Source: Apostichopus californicus (lineage: Eukaryota > Echinodermata > Holothuroidea > Aspidochirotida > Stichopodidae). Taken from it: a stretch of 24,195 nucleotides of DNA. Position 1 is the first letter of the stretch; each line of letters begins with the position of its first letter. This document shows positions 20,701-24,195 of this stretch, piece by piece. A program made the translations under genes and the position numbers. The stretch spans positions 1-24,195 of the forward strand of contig JAIPMN010009233.1 of NCBI GenBank assembly GCA_020650975.1. The letters run 5' to 3'. The notes under the pieces were generated by a model. That model was not told the DNA's origin. It saw only the letters and a list, made by a program, of their open reading frames with translations, and did no database searches.

Positions 20701-23416
20701 GCTTGGATTTCAGTTTAATACCATTCACATATATGTGGCTCGCTGCTGGCAGTGCTGGGGAGCATGGTAGTATAATGGAAAGGCAAAGTACTCGAAATCT
20801 AAGGATTGCAGGATCGAGTCCTGGCCAGATCGAGTCCTGGCCGGATCATTACGAGTCCTTTCCAGTGTTGGCCACATCACTGGGAATGATGTGTCTTGTC
20901 ACCACCCAGGGGTATAAATGGGGACATGCGAGGTAACTAGTGTATATAGTAGTTGGGTGCGCTGGTCTGTGACTGCACCCTATGCAAAGTCCCCCAGGGG
21001 ACCATGGTTTCCCGAGGTGCAATTGTTTGAATTGTGCTCATTTGGATGTGACAAGTTATAGCAACGACCAGGGTTTAACTGTTGTTAAGCCGTATGAGAA
21101 GGCCTTACCTCGATACACGACTGTACACATTCAACTTATAATCACATGGATCAGGTGATCAGGCGACCATTTGGCAAATACACCAGAATTACTACCGATA
21201 GCTGCTATCACACACAGTTCAGAACTACCATTATAAACAATGTATTTGCTATACAAGTGCAACTGACTGTACTAGGCTATACTCCATTGTACAATTTTGA
21301 TGTCCAAAATTAAAGCACATTAGTCTGACAGATAGCCAATACAGTATGTGAAGAAAAATGGAATCTTTGGAAGCCCAAACCGAGGGCAAGTTGTGGCACG
21401 AAAAAGGCAGTTGCCATGTAGTCTGCAGGATTATAAGGATTGCTTCCATATTTGATCATATTAAAAAAATTATTAAACTTCATATACGGTATATCCGTTC
21501 TGTAAATACTTTTCTTTACTGGTTCTGACCTTCAAATTTCAAAACTCATTCCTAGACACTAAAGAGTATTAAATTTTAATAAAAAATCACTACAAAATGT
21601 ACAATTTACATACACAGGCCTACCTCAATTGTGGGCAAATTCTTTCAGAGTACTTCACTAAAAGTGATCTATATTTTGAGTAAAGTACAGAGTAGCCCAC
21701 AACTGTCAAACTCTACACAAATCACCACAGTATGTACATTAAAGGTGTGCAGTATATCAAAATAAATATGAGAATTAAGTACAGTATATATATGAAGAGT
21801 AAGTATGTTGCCAAACTCCAAAGGCAGGGATGTGCCCACGCTGGGCGGCACTGGGCGGCCCCGCCCAGCACTAAAAATTACCGCCCAGCACTGTCTAAAA
21901 ATCGGGAATCCCGCCCAGCACTTTTTTCATCTAAACTCCCGACATTCCTAACAATATATTCAACATAAATTAGGCCTAGCCTATGCCAAAATCATACAGA
22001 CTATTAATGCATCAGCTACGCATGCGAGGAACATTACTGACGGCTCTCAAACGGTCCCTTGTAAAAACTAATAACTTTTACCAGGTACGTAATATAAATC
22101 ACTAAATAAAAATTAAAATATGTAAATTGTTAGCAAAAGTAGTGTATGCTTAAAAAGCTACACAAGTGCCAGCATTTGGCATCTGAGCACCTTCAAAAAT
22201 CTCCCCCTCCCCCTTAGACCCCTCCCCGAGGACGGCGATCAGTATACCGGGCACTCAGGAAATCCTGGGCACATCCCTGAAAAGGGTGGTGTTTCTTGCG
22301 TGATTAATGTATGTTGGCTCGCTGGTCACTGGGTGCATGAGTGAGAATTTCATATAGGCTACAATTAGGCCTTTGTGAAAAACATGTAAAGTCCAAGGAG
22401 AGCCTCCTTTATGGTGACACTGGATAGGTTGTTTATCAAGAAAAATGAACCTATTGTTACCATATAGAAATAAAGTGACAATAACTTGATTTGGTGTTTT
22501 GGGATGAGCACATGCCTAAGCTAGGCCTGTTTGCTTATGTGCTTCTGTCTAGGCACTAGACTAGGTCTAGACTAATTGTTGGGCCTATAGTTAGGCCTAG
22601 TAACTCTCAACAGGCTAAAATCTGCTTTAATTGTCAGGTACTGAGGTAGGCCTAGGCTATGGTCCATTAGGCTAGGTCAATAGTAAAGTTAGGCTCATAA
22701 TGTATGTCCTAGGTCTAGACTTGTTGTCTTTAACTTTAAGGTTAAGGATAGGCCTGATGCCCTAACTCAACTGTTAAGGTTAGGGTTTACTGGCCCGAGT
22801 TAACAATTTAGTGTATTGTAGGCTTGGACTGTATGCAGCCACAGTCTTTGCCTTACACGAAACATTAAAGGCATTGAAGAATCGCCCCAAACCGCGTGCG
22901 GGCATCTGAAAAAGTTAACTTTCTGTTGCTTGCAAGTGACGTTTAGTTTATGCCGCTACAAAATGCAGACAGTTATGAAACATGATACCTTAATTGTTAT
23001 CTTTAGCTGGACCTGAGATGTCCATAGCAGTATCGTTTGTATACTGTGCTGTGGGTATTAACCATCCATCTGGACTTCAGCTCAGTTTTTTATTAAGAAA
23101 CATTTCTTAAGTCGAGTTAGGCTAGGTCACCTGAGGCTACTACTAGTTAAGCTCTAGTACTTGGCTTCTAACGTAAGCACATTACTAAGTGATTGTACGG
23201 CTAGTCTGGTTTATTAAGACTTAGGCCTAGCCTATTTGTTAACCCAGTATAATAAAAGACATATCTAGCCTAACGGTAGCCTAGCCTAACGTTAGGTCTC
23301 AACCATTATGGACTAAATTCATATTCGATGAAATGTCCATCAACAGCGCTCACCTCAAACAATGCACTTATTTTGTGTTGCTCCAGGTAGTCCTGTACAC
23401 CCTTTTGGGCCGCCAT
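2692..23416 (-). CDS. C8orf34: C8orf34-like gene, five exons, 3' part outside window
   Basis: The gene is assembled from five exons on the minus strand: 23354-23416, 13385-13480, 9956-10100, 5551-5655 and 2692-2793. Every junction is GT-AG and the phases join without a stop (63, 96, 145, 105 and 102 nt; 170 complete residues). Residues 1-53 form an RII-alpha-type dimerization/docking domain of two helices separated by a P-x-x-P turn. Such domains dimerize and can bind amphipathic helices of the AKAP kind. After it come a basic Ser/Thr/Pro-rich linker, an RTISSGTSEW motif and a GYERPW motif followed by KK, which match my memory of vertebrate C8orf34 (VEST-1), a poorly understood protein. The domain alone would also fit other D/D proteins (EFCAB10, adenylate kinase types), but the motifs in exons 3 and 4 favour C8orf34. 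The stop codon and later exons lie left of the window. The biochemical function is not established from sequence. Confidence 0.78.
3616..3735. repeat. Minisatellite of eight 15-bp units with CCGGCCGG core
   Basis: Eight units of CCGGCCGGTAAGAGA lie head to tail at 15-bp spacing from 3616. All are identical except one base in the first. More degraded related units extend left to about 3555 (GGCCGGTAAGAAACC, CCAGTAAGAGC). Because the period is a multiple of three, frames stay open across it (repeated Arg-Pro-Ala-Gly-Lys on the plus strand), but there is no other sign of coding. Confidence 0.95.
4455..4524. repeat. T-rich low-complexity tract
   Basis: Nearly uninterrupted T runs end in CCCCC. 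This could be a reversed poly(A) tail of a retroposon on the minus strand, but no retroposon body is recognisable next to it. Confidence 0.75.
5551..5655 (-). CDS. C8orf34: Exon 4 of C8orf34-like gene (GYERPW motif)
   Basis: The acceptor is CTACCTCTAG behind a pyrimidine-rich stretch (CT repeat at 5778-5796 read on this strand). The donor is GAG followed by GTAGTT, which is acceptable but not optimal. The 105 nt complete a split Thr codon from exon 3, encode 34 residues and leave one base. The peptide contains GYERPWVQNMKK and then SRSPDSSVED. A Tyr-acidic-basic-Pro-Trp motif followed by Asn and Lys-Lys is a feature I recognise from vertebrate C8orf34. Phase is 1 at both ends, so skipping it would keep the frame. 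If it is not spliced, the frame stops three codons past the donor. Confidence 0.8.
6534..6790. repeat. Two-copy tandem duplication, 144-bp spacing
   Basis: CTCAACATATTGGAATTATT at 6547 recurs with one change at 6691. Both are followed by matching GACATGTTTT, CATCAGTTTGGCGACC, TACAGTACA and ATCAACGACA-type segments. Copies differ by point changes and small indels, so the duplication is not recent. Confidence 0.85.
7772..7800 (+). promoter_or_regulatory. Cluster of octamer motifs (possible POU-factor site)
   Basis: Two perfect ATGCAAAT octamers (7772-7779 and 7783-7790) and a third with one change (GTGCAAAT, 7793-7800) lie 11 and 10 bp apart, on one face of the helix. ATGCAAAT is the established Oct/POU binding octamer. 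The function here is inference. Confidence 0.35.
8360..8428. repeat. Minisatellite, about 16-bp unit ACTCAACTCAACCCCC
   Basis: Four units with minor changes lie head to tail, inside a broader pyrimidine-rich region (8296-8540). The strand is strongly C over G. No coding or binding role is visible. Confidence 0.85.
9284..9375. repeat. C-rich, G-poor low-complexity stretch
   Basis: The plus strand is dominated by C and short CCAT/CCTC steps with almost no G. It resembles the C-rich stretch at 8296-8540 in composition but not in unit sequence. Confidence 0.6.
9956..10100 (-). CDS. C8orf34: Exon 3 of C8orf34-like gene (basic linker with RTISSGTSEW motif)
   Basis: The acceptor reads TTGAGCAG with a T-rich tract upstream, and the donor is a strong GTAAGT after CCAA. 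The 145 nt encode 48 residues plus one base. The peptide is rich in Lys, Pro, Ser and Thr (KPRTPVVVKTKSPSATP), so probably disordered, and ends in RTISSGTSEWTVLP. That ending resembles the segment after the D/D domain in vertebrate C8orf34, where an RT-x-SGS stretch precedes a Trp. The exon enters in phase 0 and leaves in phase 1. The acceptor is weaker than that of exon 2, so the left edge of the peptide is slightly less certain. Confidence 0.8.
10274..10332. repeat. Microsatellite (CATA)n with CATGTATA interruptions
   Basis: Repeats of ACAT are broken by ATGTAT and CACA variants. It is ordinary microsatellite sequence within intron 2. Confidence 0.85.
10962..11233. repeat. Composite 8/11-bp tandem repeat of TACTACAG and TACTACAGCTG
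   Basis: About 270 bp are built from TACTACAG and TACTACAGCTG units with CAGTTG, TATAC and CACTAC variants. CAGCTG and TACAGCTGTA inside the units are perfect palindromes, so single strands can fold on themselves. Frames stay open across it (Tyr-Tyr-Ser-Cys-Thr) only because of the repetition. Confidence 0.9.
13385..13480 (-). CDS. C8orf34: Exon 2 of C8orf34-like gene (second half of D/D domain)
   Basis: This is the clearest exon in the window: acceptor TTTGTTTTCAG, 96 nt (32 codons), donor CAG followed by GTAAGT. The peptide runs from DLMSKLVNTLPSEP through YLIKILQKF to a Lys-rich end. It completes the dimerization/docking helix pair begun in exon 1. The LM-x2-L then P-x-x-P-x-x-YLI pattern is what C8orf34-type and related D/D domains show. 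Both ends are phase 0. The exon lies alone between introns of about 9.9 and 3.3 kb. Confidence 0.9.
13523..13585. repeat. Two adjacent hairpins next to exon 2
   Basis: CGTCCGA (13523-13529) pairs with TCGGACG (13547-13553). Immediately after, GACGACCA (13554-13561) pairs with TGGTCGTC (13578-13585). They lie 43-105 nt upstream of the exon 2 acceptor in the transcribed sense. They may be a fragment of a dispersed palindromic repeat. Confidence 0.6.
15940..16197 (+). mobile_element. 5'-truncated CR1/L2-type LINE: C-terminal reverse-transcriptase end and 3' tail
   Basis: The frame ending at TAA 16102-16104 contains KTYGYRSFEYSGSYLWNKLP followed by DHIRTSYKLSTFKSLLKTHF. This is the signature C-terminus of jockey/CR1/L2-group LINE ORF2 proteins (YG-x-RSF-x3-G-x2-LWN-x-LP-x2-IR). 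It continues into a 3' tail with AAAGCGCCTTGAG, GGCACTATATTAG and a TTATTATTA microsatellite. The polymerase core is missing, as usual for 5' truncation, so the copy is dead. Confidence 0.88.
16441..16535 (+). mobile_element. 3' tail of a CR1/L2-type LINE or dependent SINE, copy 2
   Basis: It closely matches 645-740: TTGTATTATTTTATGCGATT, then GTGAAGTGCTTTGAGATCAT, then AAGCGCTATATAAGGATAAA and an ATT microsatellite. It lies about 240 bp after a different LINE tail in the same orientation. Only the tail remains. Confidence 0.7.
16985..17530. repeat. Degenerate repeat units carrying GAGATATCATGTT and TGACCTTTGACCT
   Basis: GAGATATCATG recurs at 17090, 17226, 17415 and 17493 (with a degraded form near 17361), accompanied by ATCCATGATT, CTCTGGTGACCTCAA and TTTGACCT segments. 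Unit length is about 135 bp for the first two and shorter later. It ends near a CA microsatellite at 17537-17552. It looks like an old dispersed or tandem repeat family of marine animals. Confidence 0.75.
19324..19895. repeat. Satellite-like tandem array, ten copies of a 56-bp unit
   Basis: GTAGGTACTGTACATGATATATGG recurs starting at 19326, 19387, 19447, 19503, 19559, 19615, 19671, 19727, 19788 and 19844. Spacings are mostly 56 bp, and 60-61 bp where small insertions occur. Each unit also contains GTGCCTAGTGTGCCATAC. Units alternate between ACTATGTGTAGG and ACTCTCTGTAGG junctions, so there are at least two variants. Confidence 0.95.
19954..20187. mobile_element. Inverted-repeat (MITE-like) element with CATATG palindromes
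   Basis: The left arm reads GACTGGATGAAATCAACATA and so on; the right end, reverse-complemented, reads GACTTGGATGAAATCGACAT and so on. The match continues through GAAGAAAT(C/T)G and ATTAAA for about 65 bp with a few indels. The interior has a perfect palindrome CAACATATGTTG (19967-19978) and TTGACATAATATGTCAA near 20137. There is no coding capacity. Confidence 0.7.
20745..21110 (+). mobile_element. tRNA-derived SINE (approximate ends)
   Basis: A box A-like segment TGGTAGTATAATGG (20765-20778) and a box B GGATCGAGTCC (20811-20821) lie at tRNA-like spacing. CTCGAAATC between them resembles a tRNA-Ser(CGA) anticodon loop, but the anticodon stem no longer pairs. A non-tRNA body follows (CACTGGGAATGATGTGTCTT, then CCAGGGGTATAAATGGGGAC, then AGTCCCCCAGGGGACC). 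Box B with its flank is duplicated (20811-20826 and 20827-20842). It is not a functional tRNA gene. Confidence 0.7.
21825..22279. mobile_element. hAT-like MITE with CAGGGATGTGCCCA terminal repeats
   Basis: The element starts CAGGGATGTGCCCACG and ends CTGGGCACATCCCTG, giving a perfect 14-bp terminal inverted repeat. A CAGGG(A/G)TG terminus is typical of hAT-superfamily elements. The left part repeats CCGCCCAGCACT three times, and the right part has a C-rich CTCCCCCTCCCCCTTAGACC segment common in such elements. At 455 bp with no transposase it is non-autonomous. A clean 8-bp target duplication is not visible, so it is old or rearranged. Confidence 0.78.
21970..23310. repeat. Stretch dense in TAGGCCTA/CTAGGCTA words
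   Basis: More than a dozen variants of TAGGCCTAG, AGGCTAGG and TAGCCTAACG occur here, for example at 22589-22597, 22648-22660, 22670-22677, 23116-23124, 23221-23232 and 23262-23295. They are uncommon elsewhere in the window. The words are not at fixed spacing, so this is a compositional enrichment and not a tandem array. The hAT-like MITE overlaps its left part. It occupies the start of intron 1 next to exon 1. Confidence 0.6.
23354..23416 (-). CDS. C8orf34: Exon 1 of C8orf34-like gene (start codon, first helix of D/D domain)
   Basis: The exon encodes 21 residues from ATG at 23416 to a GTGAGC donor after a Glu codon (TTTGAG then GTGAGC). The peptide begins MAAQKG and contains DYLEQHKISALFE, a typical first half of an RII-alpha-type dimerization/docking domain (YL-x5-I-x2-LF). 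The start context has G at -3 and G at +4, a strong initiation context, and I see no other minus-strand ATG for about 150 nt upstream. The exon ends in phase 0, which fits exon 2. The exact transcription start cannot be seen. Confidence 0.85.
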
Positions 23417-23877
23417 CGCTCCGTAACAGATTGCACGAGGAGATTGGCTTATGGCAGAAATATTCCCTGGAATACCAACGTCAGAAACAGCGATTCTCTT
23501 CTGCTATGAGACCACTACACTATACAGTCAGATTCCCTATACCCGGCTTCTAGAACTGCTATACTGTACATATAGAGAGAGCTGGTGTGAACAGCAGCGC
23601 AGCACATTCGTTACTGTGCACGACCTCCCACGCATAACCAAAGGAGCGCAAAACACGAACACCGATTATGCTACTTTAGTTGAGGCTGCGTTTGTGTGAC
23701 ATATGTGTTGGGGGGGGGGGGGGGGGAGGGGGGCAGGTGAGGAAGCAGATTGGTGTGTCGAGGGGTGCTGGGACAGGGAAGATTGATGGGAAAAGGCAGG
23801 GCAAGTAGGACGATTGATAGAAAGCGAAGACAGGAGAGACGAATAAGGTGAGGACGTTATCCCGAGGCAATGCCGAG
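23417..23877. promoter_or_regulatory. Putative bidirectional promoter between two head-to-head genes
   Basis: The two start codons are 461 bp apart on opposite strands. A CCAAT box (GATTGG on the plus strand, 23442-23447) lies 26 nt upstream of the minus-strand ATG. A G-run of about 20 with one interruption (23709-23731) sits 150 bp upstream of the plus-strand ATG. No TATA box is obvious for either gene. The region is more GC-rich than the introns. Transcription starts cannot be placed from sequence alone. Confidence 0.45.
23709..23731 (+). repeat. Poly-G run
   Basis: About 20 consecutive G with one A interruption, within the divergent promoter interval. Such a run can form G-quadruplex DNA and is prone to assembly or sequencing error in length. 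Confidence 0.9.
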
Positions 23878-24177
23878 ATGGCTCCGAGATGGTCAGACTA
23901 TTTCCACGAGCGTCATAAGGTAGTGGGGGAACGTAATTATAACTGGTGGAGTGGCCATACGGATATGGGTGAGTGGTTACCAGGGCAAAAATTTTCGACT
24001 GTTGGAACAGGGGCATTTAGGTCACCTATACATTATGCAAACTTCAATGTGTGTAATTGTTGTCAAAGACAATCGATTGGTGTATTGGGGACCATGCCGC
24101 ATCCTTACGAACCAGTAGGATATACGCCACTGCCTCAAGGGTCGATTTACTCAACAAGGAGACTCACAAGCCGGTGA
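23878..24177 (+). CDS. Unidentified 99-residue frame, divergent to the C8orf34-like gene; possibly a first exon
   Basis: An ATG at 23878 in strong context (GCCGAGATGG) opens 99 codons ending at TGA 24175-24177. The peptide starts MAPRWSDYFHERHK, contains NYNWWSGHTDMGEWLPG near residues 20-36, a Cys cluster (C-N-C-C) at 59-62 and a Pro/Tyr-rich end (PHPYEPVGYTPLP) near 74-86. There is no signal peptide or membrane segment. The high content of Trp, Tyr, His and Cys and the lack of low-complexity bias suggest real coding sequence, but I do not recognise the family. It may be a complete small protein, or exon 1 with a weak donor at 24174 (CCG then GTGATG); the window ends 18 bp later. Small, aromatic-rich proteins of this kind occur among ciliary microtubule inner proteins, which is only a guess. 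Confidence 0.5.
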   Translation: MAPRWSDYFHERHKVVGERNYNWWSGHTDMGEWLPGQKFSTVGTGAFRSPIHYANFNVCNCCQRQSIGVLGTMPHPYEPVGYTPLPQGSIYSTRRLTSR

Positions 24178-24195
24178 TGGGGGGGGGGGAGAGGT

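Larger units (their letters stand above)
13481..23353 (-). other. Intron 1 of the C8orf34-like gene
   Basis: This 9873-bp intron sits between exon 1 and exon 2, directly after the first helix of the D/D domain. Its named contents are listed separately: LINE tails, DR1-bearing repeats, a 56-bp satellite, an inverted-repeat element, a SINE and a hAT-like MITE. The parts 13600-15900, 16540-16980, 17560-19320, 20200-20740 and 21120-21820 hold no recognisable gene or RNA, apart from short microsatellites (GCAT at 14623-14639) and a small hairpin (18497-18515). Confidence 0.7.

Noticed and set aside
20765..20842. Possible functional tRNA-Ser gene
   Set aside because: The anticodon stem does not pair, the acceptor ends do not match and box B is duplicated, so it is a SINE head.
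23451..23699. 82-codon plus-strand frame just upstream of the divergent gene
   Set aside because: It overlaps the presumed 5' untranslated region and promoter of the minus-strand gene, shows no motif, and is not in phase with the 23878 frame. It could be an upstream exon, but nothing supports that.
23666..24016. 116-codon minus-strand frame opposite the divergent gene
   Set aside because: Much of it is Pro/Ser encoded by the complement of the poly-G run, and the plus-strand frame over the same bases has far better composition.

Overview
This is nuclear DNA from an animal, most likely a marine invertebrate deuterostome and probably an echinoderm. The DNA is AT-rich with GT-AG introns. It carries 3' tails of CR1/L2-type LINEs, a tRNA-like SINE, a hAT-like MITE, foldback elements and many short palindromic words (TACTGTACAGTA throughout, TAGGCCTA in the right part). 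The word families are what suggest an echinoderm; that is an inference from general familiarity, not a search. There is no bacterial, phage or organelle signal.

The main content is one long gene on the minus strand, transcribed right to left, whose small exons do not stand out as long reading frames. I assembled five exons by eye from splice sites and reading phase: exon 1 at 23354-23416 (start codon), exon 2 at 13385-13480, exon 3 at 9956-10100, exon 4 at 5551-5655 and exon 5 at 2692-2793. The phases fit exactly (0, 0, 1, 1, then 1 open), giving 170 complete residues with no stop. The introns are about 9.9, 3.3, 4.3 and 2.8 kb. The gene leaves the window on the left. Residues 1-53 form an RII-alpha-type dimerization/docking (D/D) domain, and exons 3-4 carry motifs (RTISSGTSEW, GYERPW) that I recognise from the vertebrate C8orf34 (VEST-1) family. 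I call it a C8orf34-like gene.

A second gene probably starts on the plus strand at 23878, head to head with the first and 461 bp away. It has a 99-codon frame rich in aromatic residues, of unknown family, that may end at 24177 or splice onward. The interval holds a CCAAT box and a long G-run and probably acts as a shared promoter.

Region by region: 1-2375 holds a foldback element, a LINE-type tail, a 190-bp tandem repeat and a U2-snRNA-headed structured RNA locus on the minus strand. 2376-5550 holds exon 5, a CCGGCCGG minisatellite and T-tracts. 5551-10100 holds exons 4 and 3, a 144-bp duplication, an octamer cluster and C-rich minisatellites. 10101-13480 holds a TACAGCTGTAC repeat block and exon 2. 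13481-23353 is intron 1, with LINE tails, degenerate repeats carrying DR1 motifs, a ten-copy 56-bp satellite, an inverted-repeat element, a SINE, a hAT-like MITE and a TAGGCCTA-rich stretch. The right end holds exon 1, the divergent promoter and the second gene.

The most interesting single item is the locus at about 2149-2347. Its first 46 nt match the 5' end of U2 snRNA at 43 positions, and two of the three changes are compensatory in stem I. The rest departs from U2 but folds into nested hairpins.
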